In this document: positions 1 to 8,438 of the stretch, piece by piece | How the letters are laid out: each line of letters opens with the position of its first letter | Position numbering within the stretch: the stretch's first letter is position 1 | Assembly (NCBI GenBank): GCA_016928865.1 | Contig: JAFGJX010000110.1 | Location: 1 to 41,341 of the forward strand | Origin: Spirochaetota bacterium | Lineage (GTDB): Bacteria; Spirochaetota; UBA4802; UBA5550 | Direction of reading: 5' to 3' | DNA length: 41,341 nucleotides | Notes under the pieces: generated by a model | What the model was told of the DNA's origin: nothing | The model's input: the letters and a program-made list of their open reading frames with translations, nothing else | The model's database searches: none | Made by a program: the position numbers and the translations under genes

Positions 1-1
1 A

Positions 2-901
2 ATGCTGAGCGTGAGCTATGCCGGACTGTACCCGGTGCTGGACGCCTCGGTCTTTTACGGCGGCCGCTCGTCCACGTACGATATTTCAATGTATTACGGA
101 CTTATGGAAGAGACTGTTTCATACCGGTGGCGGGAGTTGCGTCCGTCCCTGGGGATCACCCTCCCCTTTAACCTGACCCGCAGCAGGTTCGACACGAAGA
201 TTTCGGTCGGCGTCAGGGGGAGCTATATCAGGGTTACCGGCATGAACTTTCCCGCGCGGTATTACACGCCGGAGCGCAACCACAACGGGGGATTCATCCC
301 CCTGACCTATTATGCGAGTTTCTACAATGGATACCGCTGGTTTGCAGACATCAACCCGGTATGGGGCCAGTCGGTCGATATCGCGTACCGACACACGCCC
401 TTCAGGGGAAACACCGACGGCGCCCTTTTCTCGATAAGCGGCACGCTCTGGTTCCCCGGCATCCTCAGGCACCACAGCCTCTTCTTCCAGGGAGGATTCG
501 AGCGCCAGTACCCGCATGACTACCGCTTCCCCGCACGGATGCGCTTTGCCCGGGGATACACATACGAATTCTCAGAAACGACATGGAAGGCGTGCGCCAA
601 CTACCTGTTCCCGCTCTTCAATCCCGACTGGAACCTCGTGCACGTGATCCATTTCAAGCGCTTTTACGCCAATCTCTTCGGGGATTACGCCATGCGCGAA
701 AAAGCATATTACCGGTCCGCGGGACTCGAGCTCTACTCTGAATTGCGCCTTTTCACTATCGAAACGCCGCTGATCCTGGGAGTGCGCGGCTATTACCGCT
801 TTGACCGGCACCATGAGTACAGGCATCCATACGGCTTCGATTTCATATTCGGCTTCGGATCAATCTCCGCCGGCTCCTTCCAGGCGCAGCAGTATCTGTA
901 A
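2..901 (+). CDS. Outer-membrane beta-barrel protein, C-terminal part (truncated by window edge)
   Basis: The reading frame is open from the first bases of the window and the visible first methionine is probably internal, so this is the end of a larger protein. About 299 residues are seen. They are rich in Tyr, Phe, Arg and Gly in alternating hydrophobic/polar strands typical of a transmembrane beta barrel, with no helical membrane segment or signal peptide in view. The pattern resembles the barrel that follows TolB-like beta-propeller repeats in some outer-membrane proteins, but the N-terminal part needed to decide this is missing. Function unknown. Confidence 0.6.
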   Translation: MLSVSYAGLYPVLDASVFYGGRSSTYDISMYYGLMEETVSYRWRELRPSLGITLPFNLTRSRFDTKISVGVRGSYIRVTGMNFPARYYTPERNHNGGFIPLTYYASFYNGYRWFADINPVWGQSVDIAYRHTPFRGNTDGALFSISGTLWFPGILRHHSLFFQGGFERQYPHDYRFPARMRFARGYTYEFSETTWKACANYLFPLFNPDWNLVHVIHFKRFYANLFGDYAMREKAYYRSAGLELYSELRLFTIETPLILGVRGYYRFDRHHEYRHPYGFDFIFGFGSISAGSFQAQQYL

Positions 902-1053
902 GGGTTAAAATTGAGCGGAATCCTCACTGACAGTTTCCTGAAAAACTCTATCCATATAGATTTATGTCTTGACTATTTCAAATTTATATCCAGCATCAAT
1001 AATGACGCATGACAGGCATGCGGCCATAATAATCAACAGGAGTTACGGCCAGG

Positions 1054-1377
1054 ATGAAAATACTAAAAGGTGTTGCGGCACTGTTTGTAGTCGGGTTTGT
1101 AATGATAATGGCACCCGGTTGCAAGAAAGGCAATTCGTATGTCGATAAATTGAGCGATCTGGAGAAAAACGCATGCGCATGCGCGGATAAAGACTGCGCT
1201 GACAGGGAATTCAAAAACTTCCTGGCCATCGTCGAAGACATGAAAACGACAAAGGCGAGGGTCTCCAATGATGATGGACAGAAGCTCGGGATGAGTACGG
1301 CAAATATCGTAAAATGCCTGATGTCTAAAGGCATATCCCCTGTCGACATCCAGAAAGAGCTTCAGAAATTTAAATAA
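1054..1377 (+). CDS. Small lipoprotein of unknown function
   Basis: A 107-residue protein. The first 22 residues are a signal peptide (Lys at 2 and 5, hydrophobic core) ending in a lipobox, MAPGC, with the lipidated Cys at 23. The mature part is small, charged and largely helical and contains four further Cys residues in its first half and middle (CAC, KDC, KCL), which could form disulfides in the periplasm. An AGGAG ribosome-binding site lies about 11 bases before the ATG. A hairpin follows the stop codon, so it is probably a single-gene transcript. I do not recognise the family. Confidence 0.7.
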   Translation: MKILKGVAALFVVGFVMIMAPGCKKGNSYVDKLSDLEKNACACADKDCADREFKNFLAIVEDMKTTKARVSNDDGQKLGMSTANIVKCLMSKGISPVDIQKELQKFK

Positions 1378-1391
1378 CATCACCCGGATGT

Positions 1392-1423
1392 CCGCATCGC
1401 GCTGTTCAAGCAGCGCGATGCGG
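1392..1423. terminator. Perfect 13-bp hairpin after the small lipoprotein gene
   Basis: CCGCATCGCGCTG and its exact complement are separated by a 6-base loop, starting 15 bases after the lipoprotein stop codon. There is no T-run after the stem on either strand, so it may act as a Rho-assisted terminator or 3'-end stabiliser rather than a classical intrinsic terminator. Confidence 0.55.
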
Positions 1424-1570
1424 TATGGCCGGATCATAAATTCATACTCCTGCGGCCTTTTCACAGAATATCCCCATATTTTACCAGTTGTATACCCCGC
1501 TGACTCATATGCGCCGCTATGAAAATCAGAGTGAAAATCAAAAAAAATTTATACTATACATATTTATTGC

Positions 1571-1597
1571 TAAACATATGTGTATATATGCCGATAC
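1571..1597 (+). promoter_or_regulatory. Sigma-28 (FliA) promoter of flgM
   Basis: TAAA at 1571-1574 and GCCGATAC at 1590-1597 are separated by exactly 15 bases. The flagellar sigma-28 consensus is TAAA-N15-GCCGATAA, so only the last base differs. The site lies 39 bases before the flgM ATG, giving a leader of roughly 30 nt. Sigma-28 control of its own anti-sigma factor is the classical late-class flagellar feedback loop. Confidence 0.85.
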
Positions 1598-1636
1598 TGA
1601 TACTGTCACAATGATAGTAAAATATGGAGCAAAAAA

Positions 1637-1999
1637 ATGATAATCAACAGAACAGCGGATTTTATCCATTATTACCATGCGGTTCACAGTGCCGGTGAAC
1701 GGACTCCGCGGTTTCTCAGAAGGGTTCCGTCTGAAGAACGGGGCGTCGACAGGATCGATATCTCGCCGGAGGCCATGGACCGCCTCCACGAGAGGAACAG
1801 CTCGTCTCTGGCGCGGGCCGGCTTCCGGCTTTCCCTGGCAATCGGAGAATTGATGATGATGGCCGAACGCAGCGCGGACATGGAGCGACGCCAGAGGACA
1901 GAGGAGCTTCGGGATCGCGTGAAAGACGGTTCATACAATTTTGACGCGCCTGAAGTAATTGCTGCAACAGGGGATGCAATTGCCGGCCTTATGGAATAA
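1637..1999 (+). CDS. flgM: FlgM-like anti-sigma-28 factor
   Basis: A 120-residue protein with the FlgM layout. Around residues 38-48 is an 'RIDISPEAMDRLH' segment, which matches the 'D.I.IS.EA' signature preceding the sigma-binding helices. The C-terminal half has 'RTEELRDRVKDGSYNFDAPEVIA', like the FlgM 'R.E.L...V..G.Y.VD...IA' stretch; the very end is a short helix (AIAGLME). FlgM holds sigma-28 inactive until the flagellar hook-basal body is finished. The gene has a near-perfect sigma-28 promoter and a GGAG ribosome-binding site 7 bases before the ATG. It is slightly longer than many FlgM proteins (about 90-100 residues) because of an insertion in the middle. No other flagellar structural gene is in view. 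Confidence 0.85.
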   Translation: MIINRTADFIHYYHAVHSAGERTPRFLRRVPSEERGVDRIDISPEAMDRLHERNSSSLARAGFRLSLAIGELMMMAERSADMERRQRTEELRDRVKDGSYNFDAPEVIAATGDAIAGLME

Positions 2000-2046
2000 G
2001 GCATGACAGGGAGGCGTGCGTTCAAAGGCGACAACCCGGCTTTCTG

Positions 2047-2754
2047 CTACAGATCGGGCCTGTTCCTCTGGCCGGTAATAAAGGTGATGACGCCCCGCTC
2101 CACGAGGCCCTCAAAACCTGCGTTTTCCGGCTTCATGGCGGAAGCGGGAAGTCCCGCCGCCAGCTTCGGGTCAAGGGCAAAAAGCCGCTCGAGGTCAATG
2201 ATATAGGAGAGATGTATGCCCGCCAGCTGGTCCTCGATGAACACCGACACCATGCCGTCCGCAAGGGAATAGGAGGCAAAGTAATGGCTCCGGGTATCGT
2301 CAAACATGATATCGATCCCATTTTCCGCGAGGATGGCGCGTGTCTCGCTGATGTTTTCCAGGTGTACCGTGAATGATTCGTCCGCAGTTTTCCTTCCCCC
2401 TCCCACCAGGTGCAGGCACCGCAGGTCGCTGGCTGCGATGTCAAATCGCTCTCGATAGATATCGATCATCTCATCGATCTGCTCCCGCGCGTCCCGCGTG
2501 GCAATGATGCCGTCCGGGCGCTTGCGCGCGATCATGATATGGTTCGCCGCCGCGACATACCGGCTGTTTTTGCCGATGAGCACCGTGGAGATGCAGGACC
2601 CCATGACAAGGGTAATGGTCTGCCCGCCGGTGATGAAGCGTACCTGGTTGGGCGCCGGCATCACATAGGTGCTTTGCTTTTCATACTGTTCACCGGCATC
2701 CTGCATCGTGGTCATGGTTTCCATACTCTGTATATTTTTCTGCATCGCTCTCAT
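2047..2754 (-). CDS. cheD: Chemoreceptor glutamine deamidase CheD
   Basis: CheD deamidates glutamines in methyl-accepting chemotaxis proteins and, in many bacteria, interacts with the phosphatase CheC. The catalytic Cys is seen at residue 54 in 'VMGSCIST' and the catalytic His at 72 in 'AANHIM', the spacing typical of CheD. A C-terminal extension after the core (from about residue 165) has no recognised motif. At 235 residues it is longer than the usual 160-200, partly because of about 30 extra N-terminal residues; several Met codons (residues 4, 11, 14, 17) could be the true start and no ribosome-binding site decides between them. It is convergent with flgM, consistent with a motility locus. 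Confidence 0.85.
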   Translation of the reverse strand: MRAMQKNIQSMETMTTMQDAGEQYEKQSTYVMPAPNQVRFITGGQTITLVMGSCISTVLIGKNSRYVAAANHIMIARKRPDGIIATRDAREQIDEMIDIYRERFDIAASDLRCLHLVGGGRKTADESFTVHLENISETRAILAENGIDIMFDDTRSHYFASYSLADGMVSVFIEDQLAGIHLSYIIDLERLFALDPKLAAGLPASAMKPENAGFEGLVERGVITFITGQRNRPDL

Positions 2755-3011
2755 GGTTGACGGCGGGCGGCAGGGCCCTCCCTTTCTCTATCGGACGACA
2801 GCATGCCATCCCTGAAGCGATAACTCTGCTTCCGCACGGTCCGAAAAAAATGAAATGAATAATTCATCAATACAACGTGGGAGGCCGTTCAGTCAAGCAA
2901 AACATTCGTTGATGCCTCCGGCGCGCACCGGGACAAATCATTACGGCCTTCCTTTATTTTGCTTGATTTTATGCCGGCCCCGGCCGTATCGTTGACACGG
3001 AGGTGGCGCCA

Positions 3012-3764
3012 ATGAAGAAAACCAGCATATTGTTAGCTGCCGCATTTTCGCTGGCAACTGTTTTCGTCCTGTCCGCGGGTTCATCCGCGAACCCGCTCCC
3101 CGTGTCGGACAGCGGGAATGGCGCCTTCCTCGCCCAGTATCTGGAAGACACCGAGAGCGGGGCCAGGGGCGGAAACCGAGGGAGAACGATCCGCGATCTC
3201 CAGGAGAAAGGAGGCGCTCATCCGAAACCCCGCGTCATAATCGGAGGCAGCGGCGGCGCGGAGGCGCGCGAAGGCTTCGCGAGCGTCATAATGTCCCTCC
3301 CCCTGGGAGTGCAGTACGATCGGTATCTCGTAACGGCCGCGCCGATGTTTGTATTCACGCACGCGCAATCGCTCAGAGCAAAAAAGGGGTGGTCCCTGGA
3401 CAACCTGGCCAGGACAAAAATCAGAGGAAAAATTTACGAATTCGACATCCCCGTGCGGTTCAGCTACTCGTTCCTCGACATCGACGCCTTTCCCTATTCT
3501 CCATATGTATCCGCGGGAATCGGGTACAGCCTCCGCACCTTCCGGCTGAACGGCTCGTCATTCCTGAGCCGCACGAACCGTGATTTCACCCTCAACTCCC
3601 TGACGCTGAACGTCGGGTTCGGGTTCCAGGTGAAAATTACGGACAAGACGCGCTTCGATGCGGGCATTCATATCGTCACATACTTCAATGAAAGGACGGG
3701 CGTATTTAATTACGACACGACCGGCGCGTCCCTGCAACTAGGATTGATGACCTTCCTCAACTGA
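3012..3764 (+). CDS. Outer-membrane beta-barrel protein
   Basis: A 250-residue exported protein. An N-terminal signal peptide (KKTS followed by a hydrophobic stretch, small residues near position 25) precedes a low-complexity linker. From about residue 80 alternating strands (VQYDRYLVTAAPMF, IPVRFSYSFLDI, SLTLNVGFGFQVKI, ASLQLGLMTFLN) form what looks like an 8-strand barrel. The protein ends with a hydrophobic residue pair close to the C-terminus, as expected for Bam-dependent insertion. The ATG at 3012 is preferred over an upstream GTG at 3003 because GGAGG at 2999-3003 lies 8 bases before it. Specific function unknown; convergent with the carboxypeptidase gene. Confidence 0.7.
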   Translation: MKKTSILLAAAFSLATVFVLSAGSSANPLPVSDSGNGAFLAQYLEDTESGARGGNRGRTIRDLQEKGGAHPKPRVIIGGSGGAEAREGFASVIMSLPLGVQYDRYLVTAAPMFVFTHAQSLRAKKGWSLDNLARTKIRGKIYEFDIPVRFSYSFLDIDAFPYSPYVSAGIGYSLRTFRLNGSSFLSRTNRDFTLNSLTLNVGFGFQVKITDKTRFDAGIHIVTYFNERTGVFNYDTTGASLQLGLMTFLN

Positions 3765-3786
3765 CCGGCGGCATGCCGCGCACGCA

Positions 3787-4560
3787 TCAGCGGCACGCGT
3801 CGTGTATCGCATTCATATACTCTGCCGCGAGTTTCCCCGCGATCTCCGAGCCGCTGAAAAGCCCCGCCCGGGAAAAGGCCCCGGGATTCTCCCGGTAAAC
3901 GCTGTTCCAGCGGGAAAGAAATTGCTTCGACAGGGGAACATAAGACCAGTGCCATTTCTCCTCGCAATAGCCCGCGCCGCGCCCGGCAGTGTACGGCTGA
4001 CAGAACCCGTACCGCGGCGCGTTTTCAGCCATCCAGCGGTACAGCAGGGCGCCGGCGCCTTTTGCATAATAAGCGTCGGACAGCACATTGAGGTCGATAT
4101 CGGTGCCCCAGTGATGACGGGAGGTGCCGGGCATGGAGGAATATCTCAGAATCTCGACCGCCCGTTTCACCGGGTCCCGTATCTCCCGTGAGAGGTCGCG
4201 GCCGCCCACCCGGACCCGGCCCGTCCACTTGCCGTTCCAGATGTATTTTTGGTCATTATAGGTCCGGGTCGAGCTCTGAACCCAGAAGGGGGCCTTCGGG
4301 TGGTCCCTGCGGAAGGCCGCATATAGCTCCTTAAGCGCCGCCGCCGCCTCGCGGCGAAGCCGGTGCGGCCTGCCGTTTGTCGGAATGCCGAGATCGGCAA
4401 GCGAAACGAACAGCTCATGCCCCGATGGATTGAACCTGCCGGTCAGGTAATCGGCGGGGGGCGCCGCTCCGAACAGGGTCCGATCGTTTCCCTCACACGC
4501 GCACCGAAGCAGAAAGAGGAGAAGGAGAGAGCCTGATATGATGGCCTGTGATGCTTTCAT
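3787..4560 (-). CDS. D-alanyl-D-alanine carboxypeptidase, VanY/M15 family
   Basis: A 257-residue zinc peptidase that would trim the terminal D-Ala of peptidoglycan stem peptides in the periplasm. The M15 metal-binding motif S-x-H-x2-G-x-D-x-D is at residues 147-156 (SRHHWGTDID), and the second motif E-K-W-H is at 201-204. Conserved 'SSTRTYNDQKYIWNGKWTG' near residue 96-114 is typical of VanY-like proteins. The N-terminus has a hydrophobic segment ending in LLRCAC, so it is exported and possibly a lipoprotein, although Arg before the Cys is unusual. It lies 30 bases after rodA on the same strand and is likely the last gene of the elongation operon. Confidence 0.85.
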   Translation of the reverse strand: MKASQAIISGSLLLLFLLRCACEGNDRTLFGAAPPADYLTGRFNPSGHELFVSLADLGIPTNGRPHRLRREAAAALKELYAAFRRDHPKAPFWVQSSTRTYNDQKYIWNGKWTGRVRVGGRDLSREIRDPVKRAVEILRYSSMPGTSRHHWGTDIDLNVLSDAYYAKGAGALLYRWMAENAPRYGFCQPYTAGRGAGYCEEKWHWSYVPLSKQFLSRWNSVYRENPGAFSRAGLFSGSEIAGKLAAEYMNAIHDACR

Positions 4561-4590
4561 CGCCGGACCCTTCTGCCGCCGCGGAAGCGG

Positions 4591-5910
4591 TCAGTATACG
4601 AACTTCCGCGCCCGGATGTTCAATATGATCCCCACGCAGATCATGGACATGAGCAGGTTTGAGCCGCCGTAGGAGACGAAGCAGAGCGGCAGCCCCGTCA
4701 CCGGCATTATGCCGATCACCATGCCGATATTGACCAGGACATGAAAGAAGAATATGGTCGTAATCCCGCTCGCGAGAAGGGCCCCGAACTTGTCCTTGGC
4801 CTCGAACGCCGTCTGTATGCATTTGAACACGAGAAACCCGAGCAGCCCGATCATGACAATGCCGCCGAGAAAGCCCCATTCCTCTGCAACGACCGAAAAG
4901 ATGAAATCAGAAGTCTTCTCCGGCAGGAATCCGAGCTGGGACTGGGAGCCTTTCAGGAAACCCTTGCCGAACAGGCCCCCGGAGCCGATCGCGATCTTCG
5001 ACTGTATTATATTGTATCCCGATCCCTGCGGATCCAGGTCCGGGTTCAGAAACACCAGGATCCTTCTCTTCTGGTACACCTTGAAGAGGTTCTGGATGAG
5101 GACCGACGCCATGAGCCCGAGCGAAACCACCGCACCGGGGATATATATCTTCCGTAATATTTTTTTAACCGAGAAGTAATGAAGGACGAAAGCCGCGATG
5201 GTTATCGCGAGCATGACGCCGGAGACGAGGAGGAGCAGGTTCACGTCCTTGAAAAAATCGAGAATGAAATTGGAACCCTCGGCGCCGATCCACTCCCGGT
5301 AGGTGAGGATCATCGGCACGACCATGGCAATCGATGCTATGAGTACGATCGATATGAGATGAGTGATATCCGCGCCGCCGACGAAGAGCATGGTGAGCAG
5401 AATGGGTATGAAGATGATCGCCGTGCCGAAGTCCGGCTGCTTCAGTATGATGAGCACCGGAATAAAGGTCAGGATCGTCGGGATCACCAGCTCCCTGAGG
5501 CGCACGATGTCGCGCTCCCTGACCTCCAGATACTTCGCGAGAATAATGACCAGGCCGAGCTTCATGAACTCGGAGGGTTGTATGGCGATCACGCCAAAGT
5601 TAAGCCATGCCCGGGTGTTGCGCACCGGCCTGCCAAAGATGGCGGTAATGAGCAGTACGACGATCAGCACCGCGTAGATGTGGAGCGAAAATTCTCCCAG
5701 CGCCTGGTAGTTGATTATGGTGAGGCCCACCATCAGGATAAACCCGAAGATGAACCAGAGAATCTGCTTGCGGTAGAGCCCGTTGTTCACCTTTTCAATC
5801 GGATCAAAGCCCGCGCTGTATATCATCAATATGCCGATCACCACGAGGATGATGACCGCCAGAACCAGCGTATAATCGATCCTGCTCAATCCATCTTTAC
5901 TGAATAGCAT
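4591..5910 (-). CDS. rodA: Peptidoglycan glycosyltransferase RodA
   Basis: SEDS-family polymerase that polymerises lipid II with PBP2 during lateral wall synthesis. About ten membrane helices are visible, with the family signatures near the middle ('LNFGVIAIQPSEFMKLGLV', 'LKQPDFGTAIIF') and C-terminus ('EEWGFLGG', 'GLPLCFVSYGGSNLL'). Length 439 residues, somewhat longer than E. coli RodA (370), because of a loop plus helix insertion around residues 205-270. The ATG at 5910 is chosen over one at 5928 because AGAGGAA precedes it at ribosome-binding distance. It follows mrdA by about 50 bases, the usual pairing. Confidence 0.95.
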   Translation of the reverse strand: MLFSKDGLSRIDYTLVLAVIILVVIGILMIYSAGFDPIEKVNNGLYRKQILWFIFGFILMVGLTIINYQALGEFSLHIYAVLIVVLLITAIFGRPVRNTRAWLNFGVIAIQPSEFMKLGLVIILAKYLEVRERDIVRLRELVIPTILTFIPVLIILKQPDFGTAIIFIPILLTMLFVGGADITHLISIVLIASIAMVVPMILTYREWIGAEGSNFILDFFKDVNLLLLVSGVMLAITIAAFVLHYFSVKKILRKIYIPGAVVSLGLMASVLIQNLFKVYQKRRILVFLNPDLDPQGSGYNIIQSKIAIGSGGLFGKGFLKGSQSQLGFLPEKTSDFIFSVVAEEWGFLGGIVMIGLLGFLVFKCIQTAFEAKDKFGALLASGITTIFFFHVLVNIGMVIGIMPVTGLPLCFVSYGGSNLLMSMICVGIILNIRARKFVY

Positions 5911-5962
5911 CGCTTCCTCTCGTTCCATTCCCCGGGCCCGTCACCGGTTCCGGGGAAGCTTC

Positions 5963-7933
5963 TTATTCCCCGGCCTTTTTCGCCGGCGCAACCGCTTCCC
6001 GGCGGTCTTCGCCGGCACCGGACGGTTCAAGGGGCGACGGCGCGGCGGCACCGCTCACCGCTCCCCTCTGTTTCTTCAATTCCTTCAGCGCCGGCGCGGC
6101 CGGCGTGAAATAGCCAAGCTCCTGCAGCTTTGTGAAAACCCGTTCCGCGACAGGAACGGCGCTCGCGGCGCCGGCGATGCCGTATTCCACCAGCACGACC
6201 ATGGCGATAGCCGACTCGGGCGGACCGTCGTACGGCGCGAACCCCACGAACCAGGCGTGCTGGGAGAACTTCTCGAGGCGCACGGACCTGGTCTGCGCGG
6301 TGCCGGTCTTGCCCGCCACCGGCACCTTGAGGTAGCCAAGCCGCCCCGAGGTACCGCTCGTAACGCTGAGCCGCATCCCCTTCCTGACCGCCTTAAGGGT
6401 TAGCGGCGAGAGCGGGATTTCCCTGATCTTTTTTCGCGCGAACGACTTGATCACCCTGGCGTTGTCGTTGGTCCGTATCTCCCTGACCAGGTGCGGGCTG
6501 TAGACGATTCCGTTGTTGACGAGCGCCGCTATGAAATTGCACATCCCCATCGGCGTCACGTGCAGGAAGCCCTGTCCGATGGACATGTTCACGGTATCGC
6601 CGTCGAACCAGGGCTGTCCGAAGGCCTTGTACTTCCATTGCCGGGACGGGACAAAGCCCGCGACCTCGCCCGGGATATCGATGCCGGACTTCTGGTTGAG
6701 GCCGAAGTCCTCGGCGTAGCGCATGAGGACCGACGGTCCGGCCAGAAGGCCGAGCTGGTAAAAATAGACGCTGCATGACTTCGCGATGGCCCAGTAGAGA
6801 TCAACGGTCCCGTGCACGTCATAGTCATAGAAAACATGGTCGCGGTATCCCTTCAGGACAAAATAGCCGGGACAGAAATAGGTTTTATCGGGAGTGGCCT
6901 TCTCGGTTTCAAGCGCGGATACGGCCGTGATCAGCTTGAAGGTTGACGCGGGCGGATATTTTGACTGTATCGTGCGGTTCAAAAACGGACGCTCCCGGTC
7001 GGTCTGAAGCCGTTTTATAATCGCGGCATTGTTTTTCGATATTATGAGGTTCGGGTCGAAATCCGGCTTGCTGACCATCGCGATGATCTCACCCGTATAC
7101 GGCTTCAGAACGATGGCGGCGCCCTTCATGTCCTTCATCGCCTCGTACACGGTGTTCTGAATGTTGTAATCCATGGTAAGAATAATGTTATTGCCGGCCA
7201 CGGGCCGCTCGCCCACTTCCTCCCCCTCGGTCCTCTGCCGCACGTCGACGATCCGACGCACGTAGCCGTCCCTCCCGCGGAGGAGCTGATCGTACCGTTT
7301 TTCAATGCCGGCCTTTCCTATCTTCTGGTAGTGCTTGTATCCCTCGGTTTTAAGCCGCTGGTACTCTCGCGGGCTGATGCTCCCGACGTACCCGATCACG
7401 TGCGCGAACATCTCGCTGAAGTTATAGACCCGTACGGAGGCGTCCTCCCAGTCAATATTGGGAAACCGGTCGGGGCGCGAAGCGATCTTAACGATGGTCT
7501 CGAATTCCACGTCCTCCTTCAGGACGATCCGCTCCCATGGGTTGCCGCCGCTTATCTCGTTTTTGATCTCCTCCCTGTCGATATTCAGGAGCAGCGCCAG
7601 CAGGTCGAGGACCTCATCGAATTTTTTTTTTGATTTGAACTTCGCCGGGATCGTGGTGATGTTGAACGACGCCCTGTTGGACACAATGACCACGTTCTTC
7701 TCGCCTTCCCTGAAATTGCGGTCATAGATATCGCCGCGGGCGGCCGGGATGGGGACGTTGCTCTCCATATTGAGCCGCGCCCTTGTCTGATATTCTTCTC
7801 CCTGGATGAGCTGGAGGTTGACGAGCTGGAGGACCAGGATGGAGAAGACCGCGACCGTGACCGCCATGAAAAAATACATCCGTACCCGGAACGCTTCCTG
7901 GAGCTTCGCCCTCAAGGATGACTGCATCAGCAT
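5963..7933 (-). CDS. mrdA: Penicillin-binding protein 2 (transpeptidase)
   Basis: Class B PBP that cross-links peptidoglycan with RodA in the elongasome. A single N-terminal membrane helix (about residues 19-40) is followed by the dimerisation/pedestal domain and then the transpeptidase domain. Catalytic Ser is residue 330 in 'PASTFK', and the KTG motif is at 542-544 ('VAGKTGTAQ'). The second motif reads S-C-S at 386-388, where SxN or SxD is usual. A C-terminal tail from about residue 620 is rich in Ala, Pro, Lys and Glu and probably disordered. The gene starts one base after the mreD stop codon. Full length 656 residues. Confidence 0.95.
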   Translation of the reverse strand: MLMQSSLRAKLQEAFRVRMYFFMAVTVAVFSILVLQLVNLQLIQGEEYQTRARLNMESNVPIPAARGDIYDRNFREGEKNVVIVSNRASFNITTIPAKFKSKKKFDEVLDLLALLLNIDREEIKNEISGGNPWERIVLKEDVEFETIVKIASRPDRFPNIDWEDASVRVYNFSEMFAHVIGYVGSISPREYQRLKTEGYKHYQKIGKAGIEKRYDQLLRGRDGYVRRIVDVRQRTEGEEVGERPVAGNNIILTMDYNIQNTVYEAMKDMKGAAIVLKPYTGEIIAMVSKPDFDPNLIISKNNAAIIKRLQTDRERPFLNRTIQSKYPPASTFKLITAVSALETEKATPDKTYFCPGYFVLKGYRDHVFYDYDVHGTVDLYWAIAKSCSVYFYQLGLLAGPSVLMRYAEDFGLNQKSGIDIPGEVAGFVPSRQWKYKAFGQPWFDGDTVNMSIGQGFLHVTPMGMCNFIAALVNNGIVYSPHLVREIRTNDNARVIKSFARKKIREIPLSPLTLKAVRKGMRLSVTSGTSGRLGYLKVPVAGKTGTAQTRSVRLEKFSQHAWFVGFAPYDGPPESAIAMVVLVEYGIAGAASAVPVAERVFTKLQELGYFTPAAPALKELKKQRGAVSGAAAPSPLEPSGAGEDRREAVAPAKKAGE

Positions 7934-7934
7934 G

Positions 7935-8438
7935 TTACCGGTACCCCTCTTTCTCCAGTTCTCCCTCGAATATCTTGTCGAAAATAAAGAAGAGCGGCGG
8001 GGCGAGCAGCGCGTTGTAAAACGCTTCCGGCAGTATGATGCTCAGGACCGAGGACGCGGACGCCTCGTTGAACACGTAGCAGAGAAAAAGGGTGATGAAC
8101 CCCTTGACGATTGAGGCGGCGAACAGAAGAAGCGACGTGGTGAGTATATTGCTCTTGAACAGCGACCGGCCGTACATCCCCACCACGAACGCGATCGCAA
8201 ACTTGGGGAAGGTGAGCATGCCGAGGGGCGACAGGGAAACCACGTCGTGGAGCAGGCCGCCGATGAACCCGGTCACCTCGCCGTAAAAGGATCCGAAGCT
8301 GTAGGAAAGATAAATTACGGCTATAAAGATAAGGTCCGGCTTCACGCCCGCGATGCGAAGCACGTCAAACGAAGGATGTCCCTGGACCAGCAGGGAGATC
8401 AGTATGATAAGCCCGGTAAATACGTACGTCAGGATCAT
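7935..8438 (-). CDS. mreD: Rod shape-determining protein MreD
   Basis: A 167-residue polytopic protein with about five membrane helices, of the right size and hydropathy for MreD. The stretch around 'DLIFIAVIYLSYSFGSFYGEVTGFIGGLLHDVVSLSPLG' carries the family pattern of an early acidic residue, a GF..GLL.D loop and SPLG. It is the membrane partner of MreC in the elongasome. Its ATG overlaps the mreC stop codon by 4 bases (ATGA), which indicates translational coupling, and mrdA begins directly after it. Confidence 0.92.
   Translation of the reverse strand: MILTYVFTGLIILISLLVQGHPSFDVLRIAGVKPDLIFIAVIYLSYSFGSFYGEVTGFIGGLLHDVVSLSPLGMLTFPKFAIAFVVGMYGRSLFKSNILTTSLLLFAASIVKGFITLFLCYVFNEASASSVLSIILPEAFYNALLAPPLFFIFDKIFEGELEKEGYR

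Noticed and set aside
1063..1464. Minus-strand frame of 133 residues opposite the small lipoprotein
   Set aside because: The plus-strand frame has a lipoprotein signal, ribosome-binding site and a following hairpin; the minus frame has none.
2780..2800. Sigma-28 promoter for cheD
   Set aside because: A TCCGATAG box exists on the minus strand, but no TAAA element lies 15 bases upstream.
5179..5907. Long plus-strand frame of 242 residues inside rodA
   Set aside because: It is the complement of a clear rodA, highly charged and His/Asp-rich as typical of shadow frames.
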